NCBI GenBank assembly: GCA_024362935.1
Contig: JANCRA010000009.1
Span: 10,000,001-10,064,000, forward strand
Direction of reading: 5' to 3'
From: Setophaga petechia
Taxonomy: Eukaryota > Chordata > Aves > Passeriformes > Parulidae
DNA: 64,000 bases
Shown: piece by piece, positions 13,097 through 28,200 of the stretch
Numbering within the stretch: the first letter of the stretch is position 1
Layout of the letters: the number at the start of each line of letters is the position of its first letter
Translations under genes and position numbers: made by a program
The notes under the pieces: generated by a model
Databases searched by the model: none
What the model saw: only the letters and a program-made list of their open reading frames with translations
What the model was told of the DNA's origin: nothing

Positions 13097-16000
13097 AAAT
13101 AAAAACTTATAGTTGTCTTTTTAGGTCACAGCTAAGTACTGATCTCTTTAATCATTGTAGGGTATTGATCACCTGGTCCATGAATTTTAGTGGTGATTAT
13201 ATCTTGCCCTAAAATTATGCGAAAGTTAATGAACCTAAATGAAAACTAATGGTGTGGCTCTGACACCACGATAAACAATGGTTACACTTGGGAAATATTT
13301 GCATTTGTTATTCATTTTTTTCTTAAAATACTGGGGTGTTCTGGGAGATTTCACAATTTCCTCCATCAGTTATGATTCTGTTGTTTCTGTGAGCCAAAAT
13401 AAGCAGCTAAGCTTACTTTTGCAACTATTATTGTAGCAACAATACAAAAATCAGGGCATTTTTCAAAACAAAGACCATTGGAAGGAATCCATTTTTCCAA
13501 GCAGAAAAAGATTACAGGATCAGGCTGGCTACAACCATAAAGAGAATTCACAGTCCTTAAATTGCTCCAAGAATATGTAGCACTCAACAATTGACATCTT
13601 TCATAAAAGTCAGTCTTCTTTCAGGGTACGGTTAATAAACAGAATGGACTGATTAAAAAAACTTCAACAGCTAGAAGTCTTGCTTATACCCACCATCTCC
13701 AGTAAATACATGAATGTCACCCAAGTGACACCCAAGACAGTGCTATGTTTAGCAAATCACACAGGATCTTGTCTTGATTGAAACACAATTTGATGAACAT
13801 TAAATAAAATTTCTGACTAAGAAGGCACCTACAGGCACAGGCATCTGTCAAATTTTATAAAACCTTTCAGATACTTATGCACATATTTAGAATATTTTGC
13901 CCCAAGGTTCGGAGTTTTTGTGATTTTTTTTTTCAATATGGAAATTCTTAACTTAATCAGAATCATTTACCCCAGACCTTCTTTGTACTTTATTTGGCAC
14001 TGCCTTATCATTATGATGTTTATGAGAGCTTTTAACAAAGAATGGCAAAGGGAAAAAAGGGAGGAGCTTGAATGTACATTTAAAGAAACTCCAGAAGTGA
14101 ATCTACCTATATTTCTTCAAAAGTAAAGAAACAGGGAAGAGAGAAGAGGAAAAGAGGCTTGCCAGAGCACACATTAGAAATGGAGTTGAAATTCAGTTGT
14201 TCAGACTTCCCCCCTGAGTAAGAACATCTAACCGCAGTAATCATAGGAGGAATTAGGGAAATTAGCTCAGGTGTCTGAAACAGTTACACACAAATTTGAC
14301 CCCCTAAAATACAATGATGGAAGACAAAAGCTTAAACACATTTTTGCTTAGCTTGGGCAATTCACACCAATAGCACTTAACAGCAACAAATCACATTAAT
14401 GCCTTTGAACATTGTCACCTAACAGACACTGACACAGTGCTCAGTACTGATGAGTAAACTTCTGCCTGTCCTACATCCATTGAACTGGGTAGAATTAGTC
14501 ATGCTGGTTGACAGAGTTAATTGAAATTCAGTATTTTTCTCTTTCAGTGAGTTACTGATTGACTTTGCTTTTACAAGTCTAAATTATTCATGACAGAACA
14601 TATGAAAAAGAGCTCCAGCCTCTAGGTTATTTATGGAATGGCCACTCTGGCAGTGTGCAGCTTGTGATTAATTGCTGGAATACATTTTGTTACTTCTTGA
14701 AATGACCGTCGCAAACTTTTCAAGCAGGGGGGTAATGCCAGATAACCTGGATTTCAAACTGCATTTTCAAACTTTATTTTAGTCTGTGAGAGGGAAGAAA
14801 TAATCTGATTTTCACTGACATGATGCCTTACATCTCTATGTACACCAAAAATTCCCTGCATCTCCTGTGGAGATGCGTGTATGCAGTTTTGAGCCTGTTA
14901 ACCAGATCTTACATGAGATCTGCTGAATATTTGATTCACTCTGGACTGAGAAGCCAGAAGCATTTATAAAGTGATATGAAAATAATGAAGAATGAATATA
15001 CCTAATACAGCAAGCCGGACAAAAATATTCAGCTGTAATTAAGAAACAATTTAAAACTCAGATCAGTTGCTGATTAAAAAAAGAAATAAATAATCATCTT
15101 TAACTTCAGACAAGTGGGCTACTGTCACATGGCCCAAGTTCAGGCTGTGACAAAAGCTTACCTTAATCCATGCAGTCAGTTTAAAATTTTATTATTTTTT
15201 TTCTTGAACATGTTAGAGCTTATTAAATTTAGGCTGCTTTATGAGAGGCAGCCTGACAGAGGGTAAAAAAATTGGTGCAGGCATCCAGGCCTTAAGCTGT
15301 GCATATGCATAAACCAATTTAAACCCTAAGCATGCTTGCATCCTCTTGTTTGAGACAGTTGGGTTTTACCTGCCAGTGTCACCATACACCAACTAATATG
15401 GGCAAAAGCAGTGTTCTTAGTTTCCCCTGCATCGGGTCTACAGATTTTGTGCTATGACATTGTATGGCATAAACAACTGAAAAAATCCCAGGATGGACCA
15501 AGAATTAACATGTATCCTAGCAAGAATTAATTGTCAAATACTTTTTAGCCTTAGTTGCTTTTCAGCAGATGGCACTGTAAGAGCATTTCAGCTGAATTCC
15601 CAAATAGATTTCATGTACTGTAGACATAAATTCGTCCTTCACATTTAAATTTGACATTTAAAAAAAAAATCTCTTTTTGAATGATTTTTTAATTAGTGGG
15701 GAGAAGATAGCAATTAAGAAATAAAGTAATATATCACTGGTTTGGGATACTTCATTCTTGAGTACTCCATATATATCCAATAAAAAAAATGATCATTTTA
15801 AATTAAACTACAGTGCAATCCAGCTTTTTTTTTCGTGTATCTATAGCTTCTACATTTTGGAGTATTTTGTCCCGGTGCTTAAGTGCATGTTATGTACTTC
15901 ATGGGAAGAGATAATGTCAAAATAGTTATCACATTTTCTCTCTGGATACTTGGCCAGTCTTGTGCAAAATTGAGAGCAGAACTGAGCCAGCCTATATATG

Positions 16001-19000
16001 ATTCTCTGCTAAGGATTTGTTGTAAGCCTGTTGATATAGTGTCTAAAGCCTTTACAAGTTGATAAAGACTGTGGATATGGACATTTGACTTTGGATCAAT
16101 ATTTGGATTTGCTGGTGAATAAAAAGATGTGTGACTCCAACCTCCAAGCACCAGCTCAGGTGCCAGCTCAACCGCTTCCTATCCTTCCTTCTCTCTTATC
16201 CCCTTTCCAATTTATTCCTTCCAGCTCTTACTCCTTTCTCAAACATCAGTGCTCCCATTGATTTGTTCTAAATCACTCCGAAGAAGTGCTTCTTCTGTTG
16301 TTAATTCTCATGGAACCCCTTGTTCAGGTCTCCATCACCTCTTTGCTGTTTGCTCTTTGCAACGTCCATGGGAACTCCAGCCCTGAGCACTTGGGCCCTT
16401 CATCCAGTCCAACACTCCTCAAGGAATCAAAGATGCAGAGTGACAAGCAGACGTATCAGAGCTAAGGGTGAACTGAAAGAAGAAGGATTGTGCACAATAT
16501 TACAGTCACAGAACAACAGAGTATGGGTTGTTTGAAGGAAGAATGAGTTCTGAGAAAGGTTGAGAAGATCCATGGTCTCTCTGAATCTTTAGCTGATGGA
16601 ATTGTTATGATTTATGAAAATGGACAGAACTAGTGAATTTTATGTTCTAGATAAAATGTCTTTTTGACCAATCAAACTCTCAAAAAGCATTTATTTTCCA
16701 GGGGAAAAAGAATCAAATGTTCAGAATAATTTCCTTTTTTTCAAACCTCAGAAGTACTTTTAATCTGAACCTTTCAAGGTCATACAGCTCATTCAGTCTC
16801 TCAATACCATTTTTCTTTCCAGGTAAAGATCATGAGAAACTTGAATTAGCTCAGGAATCAATACAACAATTAGGATTAAAATTTCATATAGCATATTACA
16901 AATAGCTGTTGAGAAAGAGGAAAGGTCATGGCTACAGGTTTGAGTTAGGTTTTCCTGATACTTTCCCTAGCTCCAGCTGATAAGATAGTGAACTTTAAAT
17001 AGGACAGCCAGCAAATAGTGAGAAGAAAGAGTGGACTGACAAAGATGTACATCCCTTGGGAGATGTGGAAATTAAATACTTTGTTATAAATTATTTAAAT
17101 TTTCATTTAGTTGACTCACTATCTGTGGCTCTTATTCAGCACTGCACTTGGCTACTGTGTGCTTTTACTGAGACCAATAAAGCAACAAATGTGCTTGGAG
17201 ATCGTGAGTGTCCTCAGCAATGCTGAACTGCCTTTTGTTCTGCAGACTCCCACCACAGTTCAGAATTCAGTGTCTAAATGATGAATCCTTGTCCTGAATC
17301 TGATGAAGTATGAGTCTGGGACCTAGACATTTGTGACGAAAGAAGAAAGATAGATGAACACCTTCAAAGTTGAGAGACAAATGATGCAATCAGATGAATG
17401 GATCATACTTTGGAAGGTGAGCTAATGGAGGACTTTGTGTAGTGTCCAAAGAATTAAGGCAGGTAACATTTATGGAAATCTGATTTCCTGGTCAATAGAA
17501 GATATGACAGGGACAGATCAGTTAATTGTCCAGCATAGGCTAGAGTTGAATAAAGAGTGCTGAACGGAGGGTATGTGAAAATGCTCAAGAGCTCTTGGTA
17601 TGAATAACAAAAACAAAAAAAAAATAGGGGACATGGGCTCCTTACAGAGAAGTCATATTTTGAGAATCAAAATTAAAAAATCATCTTTATAAGACAAAGG
17701 AAAAAGCTATCTTTAAGCTCAGATTCGTGTAACTTCCATGATTTTTCTATGCTGTCAAGAGAAGGATGCAATACTTCTCCCTTTAAGAGAATTTTTGAAT
17801 TTTTTTTTCGTAAAATCTGTCCACTTATTTCATATAAATGCATTTGGCTTCTTGTTAAGAACACCAGAAGTAAAGTAATGGATGAGTCCAGAATTCCATC
17901 TCAGGTCAGGTATCTAGACCTACTTCTGAGAAAAAGTCCCCCTAAATGTAAGGAAATCAGATATGATTTTGTATCATTGTAAAAGAGGATGGATCCTATA
18001 GGAACTATAAAGGCCATATTTCATTTCTTTTCCAGAATTCATCAAAAAGTATACAAGAATAACTGTGCTGCAGCTCTTCTGAAAAGAACTCTCTTCCTGA
18101 GCAGGGCTGCAGTGGGATTATGCGGCAGAAGGAATCTCTAGAGACAGTGACTGACTCACACCAGCAGTGGCTGAAGAGCCTGCATATTTCCCTCTAAACA
18201 CAAGAATTTAATTCAGATTAACAAGATTAGCAAATGCTTTTCCTCTTTTCCTTGAGAAAACTTCTATGCAAACAGGGATAATGCCTCAACACAGCTGTCA
18301 ATTTTTTGAACTTTATTATCTGTGCAGCATTTTACTGACAACAGAAACCTCTCCAAAACATTTCTTTTCCTCTCTGTTACTCCTGCATCCAGAATATACA
18401 TTGAAGGTGCTGCCTATTCTTCTTTCTCTGCCTTTAATGTCGTATCCTTATGTGGGAACATAAAACTTTCTTGAGATAATTTAAATTGTTAGTCCTGAGT
18501 ATAGAATCACCCCCAAAACCACTGCCCAAACTAGCAGCTATAACTGTAGTAGCAGCAAATGAAATAATTTTATTATTTTCAAATGCATTTTAGATACCTT
18601 ATGGTCAGTCCTTATGTATCTTGCTTTGCAGATATTCTCACATTCAGTAGGGACATAACCAGAGTGCATCATGATCCTGAAAATATATTAAATGATTCCA
18701 ACATTTGTATGAGGAAAGTTGTCTCTTTTCTGGAGTAGAACCTTTTGGACATTTCAAAATATTATCATAAAGGAAAGTTATTTCAGTTCAGTGTTCTTGC
18801 CTCTTTTTTTCAGCCATTCATCTCTTCCCCTAGAAATGAAATCAAATAACTTTGAGATTTAAAAGAAGGAAACAAATGGAAAAAACCACACAGATATTGG
18901 AACATATCAGAGTAGAGGCCTTGAAATATGAGCCACATTTCAACTTGCAGCAAAGTGCCACTGTGTGGGGGGGTCAGTGTAGCTTCTAAGTCACATCATA

Positions 19001-19637
19001 TTAAACCTCAGCTGCCAAATGTCTCAGGGCAGACTTTGACCCTCATTCCTGCATCTTCCTGATTCTGCTTAGCCAGTGGTAGTGCCCTACATAGGTCTAT
19101 CCACACCAATTCTACATTAATCAATTAAGCTTCAAATTTTTCTATTTGCATCCAGACATTTTTACTGTGAATAAGCCCCTTTCCAAGTACAGGAAGGTTT
19201 TTTATTATTAACAGTTCTCTGCCCTCTACAGAAGTGAGTTTAGATATGAAAAAATAAATAAATATTGCTCATTGTGAAGAAACAAATAGGAGTTAACTTC
19301 ATGGAAATACATACCAAACACTGTAAGAAAACAAATTCACAGAAGGGGAAAAAGCCCAGACAGTAAAGAGCCTGAAATATTCTGGTAGAGCAGTGGTTCC
19401 CCACTGCAAAGCTCTGCTATTTGCAGAAATTCTCATCCAGCGCAAGCAGAGGGAGACCAGCGTGGCAGGAAGATCAGGAGGACCTGGAGAGAGGAGTGTA
19501 ACTGGTAGGCACTGGCTGCTTGGGTATGCCTGAAGCTCTGCACTGAGAAATGTGAGATAAAGGGAGTGGGAGAACCAGCTCCAGTCCTGACCAGCCCAAT
19601 GGTGAACAGTCAGGCTACAAGCAACTCTGCACAGAGT

Positions 19638-19664
19638 TAATTCTACTAATTCTACTAATTCTAC
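19638..19664. repeat. (TAATTCTAC)3 minisatellite
   Basis: Three perfect copies of the 9-mer TAATTCTAC, followed by a degenerate AGAATTCTGC. Short array with no associated gene. Confidence 0.95.
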
Positions 19665-22222
19665 AGAATTCTGCTGCAGTGATTACTGCCTAGAAGCTCA
19701 CAATCAAACACTGTAATTGATTGGTAGGTCAGCTAGACACCTTTGCCTATGAGGATATGACATTTTAAGGAATAATGTGAAGTCTGACAGAAGGTCAGAC
19801 AACCTTTCTTTATGTAATCTAGAAATGATAGCAGGCTCTCTCATCCATGGCCTGGGATTTTCTCTCCAAAATGCCTTTCCTCCTCATCAGGTCTGTGTCT
19901 CCAGAACGCTTTGTAAGCTCCATATGATTATGAGAGGTTTGAATAGTTCTCGTACAGGTGTCTCCTATAGTGTCTATCATCCTTGTCCCCATCTAAATAG
20001 ATACCACAAATAGATATTGCTTCTTTAATCCTTCTATACACAAAAAGTGAAAGGATCAACTTTACCCTACTTAAAATAGGGAATAGAGACCTTATCCAAA
20101 AAGCTCTTCAGCTTCTATGCCCAGGATAGATTTAAAAGAAAACTTCCTTACATTTTCAACTCTGTAGATATGTATACAGGAATCTTACAACCTTCAAAAT
20201 TTCAAAAATTACTTTTCTTCAAAAAGTAAAACTCAGCATCATGAACGAGTCCTACAAACCAATTTAAAACCCCAGTTTAAATCTCCACCTCATACTTCTT
20301 TAAAAAGAGTATTATGAAAAATAAGATTTTGACATAGCAAAGACTTTGTACATGTGCTTAACAATGGACACAGCATTTAATCTCAGTTGCAGTGAAATGC
20401 ACAGTGGCGCATAGATATACGCATAAATCTGGAATCTTGAGGTTTTTTAAATTGCAGCATTGTGAGAAGACTGTAAAAAAGATAATTTCTATGAGTCACC
20501 AAATTTTTTAAGCTCTTTTTAGAAGAAGGGACAGTTTTGTGTGACTTTATGGAGGGGGGAATCTGTCAAGGACAGGTAGAAGTATCACTACCACTATGCT
20601 TGTAGGGTCAGGTTCAATTATCTTTGGGATATACAAGGGTTTTATTTCCCCCACCCCTGCTAACACCACTTGCTGCAGGGTCTGGTCATGTAATGGCAGA
20701 GCAGCTGGATCGTTATGGATCTGTCACATGCTTTTCATAGCTTGCTGACCTGGCAAACCAGTGTGGGTTATCGCAAATAATTTTCTTCTTGACCCAGAAT
20801 CATATGGAAGTGCAGCTTTTCATATGCTGTTCATTTGAGAAAAATGCCCAAAAGCTATTTTTATTGGTTGAAGGCAAATTTGATCTGAATGTGAGTTGGA
20901 GTGTTAACTCTGTGCACCTTTCGATTTTTGTGAGGGTCTGGATTTAATGCCATTTGGGTCAATTACATGACACAAATTTGTCAAAGGCTTTTAAGGTCAT
21001 AAGCTTAAAAATAATTAAAATTGTGTTTTTAAAATTAAACAGGGACTGTTCAGCAAGTTCATCCTATCTCTAATACAGGATACTGACTTCTTAAGGGGAA
21101 CATCTCTCAGCATATAATAAGTCATGCCTTGCTTCAAGAATCCCTTTTTCACTCCTTCTCTGCTCCCTGCCTTCTTCCCAAGTGCCTGGACTTCTGCCTT
21201 TCTGGCTCCACTGTCAAATATCTCAGATTACTGCCAGAAGGTTGTGGCTCACTTATATTTTAACAAAGTAATTTTATTTTGCAGTCACTCATGGGGGTTT
21301 TTTTGACCTTTTCTTCTTTCCTCAGAATGGATTAACATGTTGTTATTCAAAAAAAAAGAGTAAATGGAAGATGGATACAAATAACTGTGAAGTGTGTAAT
21401 GCGTCATATGATTTATTCAGCACGGTACATTTTCAAAATTAATTATACCTAACAAAAAACCAAGACTGATGGGGTTCATGTGTGGGACTGCAGCTAACAG
21501 ATCTAAAAGCAATGGTTTCTCAATGACCTGAAATTTTAGTACAATGACTTATCTAAGAGTAAAGTCTAAAGCTCCCCGCAAGGAACAAACTTGAATGCCA
21601 CTAATTTGAAAAATTATGCCTTTGGCTGTTTTTTTTGGAACATGTTATCAGAGTGTGATTATATCACTATTTTCTGTCAGAAATGGGCCTGAAAAATATA
21701 GGATTTTTATTTCTTATTTGTGTGGGTTTTATGTGGAAAGATTCAATACGAACTGTGATTGGCATCATTAAGCCCCTTTTGTATCTAGGATACCAGTACA
21801 TCCTGAATTGTACTTCAGAATACTTTCTGATTGAAAGTACTCACTCTCCTGAACAAAATTCAGTTAATAATTTGTGTGGGTATACACACTGATTCCAGGT
21901 AGCTATGCTGGACTCTTCTAAATCCAGCCTGCAAGTGTAGTATTTTTCATGATATGTACAAAGGGTGGGCCAAAACCATTACCATCTCAAGCAAAATAAT
22001 GGGTTTGTTCAGAGCTGCAAGCAGTTCCAACAGTGCCAGTAAGATTTAAAGATGCACCTATCTTGCTAATGTGAGCTGTTTACTAAAGATCGCTGGAAAG
22101 CAGTGAAGTACTTTTTAAAGTAGGTAGCCTAAATTACTGCACTTCTGGACTTAGAGAGCTGTACCTTCCCTTGTAAACTTCAGTGACTTAGGCTAGATAA
22201 GGCCAACCAACAAGAATTATTT

Positions 22223-22240
22223 CTTTGTGTTAACACAAAG
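22223..22240. repeat. 18-bp perfect palindrome
   Basis: CTTTGTGTTAACACAAAG is its own reverse complement, centred on GTTAAC. It could be a dimeric binding site or chance. There is no gene nearby to relate it to. Confidence 0.9.
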
Positions 22241-25200
22241 ATATCATGCTTTGAATTCAGGCTGTGACAAGCACCCCTGGCTCCGGGATTTACAGTTCAC
22301 TGTCCAAACACTTCTGATTCACAGTGCACTCTTCAACTTGCCTGCATTAGTGGAGCCAACAGAGTCAGCAAAGTTTCTTGACAATCTCATGGCTGTCTCC
22401 AGCCAACTTGATGTACAGTCTGGGAAATTTTATCCACCTGCAACACTGTGAATTCTTGGCACAGAAGAGAGGGCAATAAACACAAAACAGATAGACAATG
22501 AACACTTGGAGACAAATGTAAATACTCAGACGCAACCAATACCTTATCTGTATCTTAAATGTGTCACAGCTGAATGCCAGAGGCATCTGTGCTCTGCTTC
22601 AATGTCCCCGTGAGGCTGCAAGTCTGTTCTGAACTGTCTTATCTTAGCAACTCAGCCCTAATTCACTTTCAAAGCAAACCTTTGGTTTTGTAATATTGTA
22701 TCCACCAGATGCTTTCCAAAGACTGCATGAATGGGCAGAATCAAGATCTGCAGAGAAAATGACAATGGATTCTCATTTCTGTTAAGACTGACAGAAGATA
22801 TAAACCTCATGATTTATATGACAGTCCTGACACAAGCACTGGGAGACATAAACTGGAATCATAATTCGGTTAATAAATTAAAAATGGTTCTTTTGAACTT
22901 CAAAATAAATGAAAGGTAGATTGAGTTGAGCATTCTCCTGGGAGAGAAATGCACTTAATTTTGTTTTAATTATCACATTATGCACTATAAATTATATACA
23001 ATGCAATAAATTATACAACCACATTATTAAATCAGAGAATGAGTGATAAATTCCATGCTTACAAGTTTGTACATGTGCTTGAACTAAGAGAAGAAAGCAA
23101 ATAGAAACCAATTGAACAAACAAAACCAATATAAACAGCAGTGTTCTTGAAATTCCATGAGGTGAGGCCGGTGGGGTCAGAACCACATTTCCCCAAAGAA
23201 CTGGCCACTTATTTGGACAATAAATAAGAGGTGAACCAGTCTGCGTGGCTGTTAAATTAAGGACCCCTTCTTCTCTCTGTCTCTTACTAAAACTGTGTCC
23301 TAAGAGGACCTAAAACTCCGGCATGTCATCATAGGAAAACAGAAGCTTCATACAAAACACAGCCTATTGTCTTAGCAGCTGAAACTGCAGAACAAAAAAA
23401 CCCAAAAAACCCAACCCCCACTTCAAAAGAACAAGATTAGAATCACAAAGCTGAGTATTCAAAAGCAGGGAAGTGGCAGAATGAAGACAACCAGAATTGT
23501 CCTTTTAGCGATTTTGTCTGTAAGTATATGACTGCATATAATTGAAAGGTCACCATCCTTTGTTTCCTGCACCACATTGAATAGTTACTATTTTCAAATT
23601 GATGAGTAGTTACACTTATTTTCTCCTTATTGTTGTATAGATAGCTCCATGCCCTAATACAATACATTTTGAAACTTCAGAGCAGTAGGAGGTGATGTTA
23701 ACCTCACATTCATGGCTCTGGAACTAGGATGAGATGGAGTGCTTTCACTAATTTTGAATGATAATTTGGAAATAGTTAGAAACTCATTTTTCAGAGCTCA
23801 TGATCTTGTGCAACACGTTATATATGTGATATACAGAAACAAACCTGTACCCAACAGTAAATATTGTCTCAATTTACTGGTTTTTTTCTTAAAAGAGGGG
23901 TGACTCTTTTCCCATTAAACCTGTAATATTGAAAGTAACATTTAAAACAATGCCCTTTGTTACACAAAGGAAAAAAGTTGGGTTTTTTTCAAGTAACTAA
24001 TGAATATATTGCATTTACTAATTCCTTCATGGCATAGTACACGTAAGAGATACAGAAAGCAAGTTTGTTTTGAGCTGGACACTTCAGGCCTCCTTATGTT
24101 GTTCCCATTTTACACTGTTGCAGTTCTTTCATATTGACATATATGCAAGTAAAAGGTGAACTGGGATCTTCCTCCATGATTTCATTCTGCGTTGCCAGAA
24201 AATAATGGATGCCAACATCAGAAGCACATTAACCGTAAAAATCATTTTACTGAAAAATATTCAATAATTTAAAAATCATGAGGTTTTTTTGTCACAACAA
24301 AACAGCTATTAGTGCAGTCAGATCACTCATGCAGGCCTGAGAGACTGCACGTGCTATCTGGTAATGCTAAGCACATTATTAATGCATACAGCTTGCCGGA
24401 GTCCATAAGAGCTGTTATCTTATATTTAATATATGTCACTGGTAGACAAAAAAAACACACTGCTTTTGAAACAGCTAATTTGGGTTAGCCATCAGGATGG
24501 AAAACTGTACTCGAGGCAAAAGTAAATCTAATTTACCACCAAATCAATAAATATAGTAAAGCTCAGTCTCTTCCCTGCCATGTTCCCACAGCTCCTTCAC
24601 CAGCCAGTGACACAGAACTTCCCAGTGTACAAGTTTCATCTACAGACTGATAGTAATTCAAGAGCACCTGCTATAAATCACAGCTAATAGAAGAAATGAC
24701 CTTTTGGATTGACAGAAAAGCACCTTGGTCCTGAAACAACAACAGGAAATGGTGTGTAGGTTGACTGAATTGCTGACACACCATATTTTCTTCCAACTTG
24801 GTGAGATTTCCTTAAACGCAATCTCACCCTAGTCCTAGTGAGAATGTGCTTTGCTGGCAACAAAGATCTTAGATGTTTATCATGTAGAAGTCCCTGTCTG
24901 AACTAGTCACTACAAAACCCTTCTATAATTAAGGAAAATGGAAATGCACCATCATAAATGTTGATCTTTTCCGCTCTGACAAAGGGGAAGTAGGGAAATA
25001 AATCAGGTGTTCTATGTTGCAGATGTCTAAAGTTAGGGAAGAGGAATCCTGCCCTCAGTGATGAGACTGTAAAAAAGTCATTCATGTCTGAAAACATAGT
25101 TTTATTCCAATTACCTGAAACACACAGGAAATAATTCATTCAGTTAGAAAGGTTATCTGAGGTGAGGAAAAACACCATTAAAAGGCAGCTGTAGATTTAA

Positions 25201-28200
25201 TGAGTGTACATCTTTCAGTTGTTTTCCTACACATATATAGAGAAAATAAAATGGTGGAATTTACTGAGTTTCTCAAACATGAACTTGTGAAATGTGCTTT
25301 TAGACAATAAATAATAGTTTGATTTTTTATTAAAAATAAAATAGATAACAGCATTTCATTATATTGATGCTGCCTACAGATACATAATCTTGCAAATAGC
25401 ATTTATCTGGACAGTATTTTGACACAAATACAGCCTAGAAATCAGTGATGTCTGTCTTCCTTTTCTCAAAATATCTCTGATTGCTGGTCATTTGGATTTG
25501 AATGTACTGCATATTGACAGAGTTTTTTTTTAAAAATAGGATCTGTGTTCATACAGCCCTGAGCTCTGACTGTAGATACACTGGCTTTTCATGTACCATC
25601 TTCCTTAGTGCCTTTTTTGGTACATTGGGGTAACTAAATATGGATACCCATAGATAAGAAATAGTGTCTGCATGTGAACACCTGCCTTTATCAGTGGAGA
25701 TTGGGGCAGAACTTCATTGCTAAAGCATAGGCATCTGGCATCATTTGGGGTGTCATCAGGTATTTCATCTAGCTTACAGCTTGGAAAGTTCCCTCCTAGA
25801 TACAGAACTTGCATAATCAATACAACTCAGAAAGTGGCAAAACTCATCTTAAAGTGGCTTATGGTCAGTCAGTGGACACAATCCACAGGCTACTACAAGC
25901 CCAAACACTTGTCAGGAGGCTAAGGCAGATCTGGGTAACTGGTAAAAGGGGGTGAGGTGCACCATCCTTCACTGGTATGACTCACTGCCATAGACACTCA
26001 GCTCTGACGCCTCATTCCAGGCTTTGTAAAGCTAAATTCCAGGCTCTCATCCTAGCAATTTCTCCTTGGTATCTAAGTGAACTCAGCACATGGCAAACTT
26101 AGGGCTGGGTGTAATGTGTAGTGTAGTGGCTTGTGATTTGAGTCAGGACAGATGAATGAGCCCAAGCACCTGCTTTGGCAGCCAGACACTGCTACCTGTA
26201 CCATTCCTGCTGTCAGAGTCAGGATCTTTGAACGGGGGAATGGTTATCAGCTTGCATGCAGATCCCTCAGAAAAACCCACAGTCCTCTTCTTATCAATGA
26301 AATGATAAAACAAATCGTAAGATGAAGCAAGCTAAAGGATTGACAGAAATATTTTATTAGCTACAAAGAAAAAATCTTGTAAGACAACTGCATTTGATAT
26401 ATTAAGATGAAGGTATGAAGAGCAAAGGTTTACTAACCTCTTTGCATTTTTGAACCAATAGCTATGAAGATTTCTTTTTCCTAGAAATTGCTGTTTTATT
26501 GCATAATATAAATAAAGAAAATTATTTTTAAAATTCCATTCTTCATGTATTCACATAGAACAAAAGGTAGGTGATAGAATGTGGGTGTGGAAATGCTTTG
26601 GAGAATGAGGTAAAATGATAAAAAATGAAATTAGTTTGGTTGTAATTCTTGCATTATACAATAACATCATTCTCTAGTTAAGGGAGATCTAGATGTCTAT
26701 GTCTGAGATCTGAACCTTAGAGATCAGTGTGACTGAAAAGAAAAAAAAAGACAAAATAATTGAAGAAAAGTAGTGATGACAATAAGTCTTACAGAACTTA
26801 CATATGGTTCTCATTTAGGGATATAGGGGTGTCATGACAGTAACCAAGATCACAGTTATTATGGGCCTTTTGGTCTACAATACAGGAGTCTCTCAATCTA
26901 ATTTCTAATATTCTAACGAATATAAGTAAGCACTTAGTCACATTAGTATTGCCAAGCCCCAGAGTGTCCAGAAGAAACAGAAATTTATCTGGCACAAAAT
27001 CCTGGACACATTGTTCCTTCATCTTAGTATTAATATGAAAATGCTTCTCAGCTGCTCAGTCTGAGACAAGCTTTGAAAAAAGCCACATCTGAGCCCAGCT
27101 GAGCAGGTCTGTATCCATTGCTCATTGTAAACTACAAGTCTTTATCCCATGTACTGTGTTCTGTGCTCCCTGTGATTGTGTGGTACTATTATCACACTTC
27201 AGACATATCACTGGTGGGCCAGCTGCTCTCAGACTTCTGTGTTTATCATACTCATGGTGTTTCTACTGAACCAAAAGTATAAAATAGGGAGACCCAAATT
27301 ATGTAAACTAATGCAAAAGCCAAGTAATTCTGAACCACTAGAAGTGACTGTAGAAAAGAAGTCAAAATAATATTTCTTTATGAAATGTTTATATGTCTAT
27401 GGAGAACTCCTGAAATAGATAATTTAAGTCCTCTTTGTTGGGATAGATTATATCAGGTTATGTGAAAACACAAAGTCCTGTAAAAACCAATCCAACGCTT
27501 GCAGAAGAATGAAACTGGTGTTTATCAAGTCTGTGCAAGACAAGTCCCCTGAACAAGAAGATGTGATCCTAGGTCTGACCCTTCAGCGACCTTCAACGTT
27601 AAGTACTCATTTTAGTACTTGGATTTTATTTCGTTCACTTATATATTACTTTTGTTTTACTTATGGCTGTTTGTTTTGAAGCAGCCTGTATTGATAATCA
27701 TATTTTGCTCCAATATCTAAAGCATTTTCCAGTTCTCATTTGTAACTGCTTGAACCTCAGTCTTCATTCTGAATTGTAAGTGGTGTCATAAACAGACTCT
27801 GACTTTTTATTTTAAGGTTTATGACAAATATATTACAGGGAATTAAACTCTGACTGTTTGATCCTGTCAGGAGTAAGTAATGCAAGAACAATTATTGGTA
27901 AGATGACAGCAGCTCTGACAGCTTGTTCCAAAAGGTGTGTTTTATAGCTGAATATAAGAAAGTGGTTATGTATCCAGTTATTACCTATCGATCTCAAAGC
28001 ACTTTTCCTACTATATTTTAAAATACCTACGAATTTCTTCTGTTGCATTTAACATATTTTTTCTTCTTTAAGCAAGTATTTTTCCATTTCTGATCTCCAG
28101 ATTTCCTCTGATTCATAGTTAAGGAACATTTTTTTTTAATGGGTACAGATATGTTTCCACTTCCAGATATTTTTTAAATACTCATATTAACATACATCAC

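Noticed and set aside
12769..13212. 147-codon plus-strand open frame
   Set aside because: It lies largely inside the CR1 fragment and is repeat-derived.
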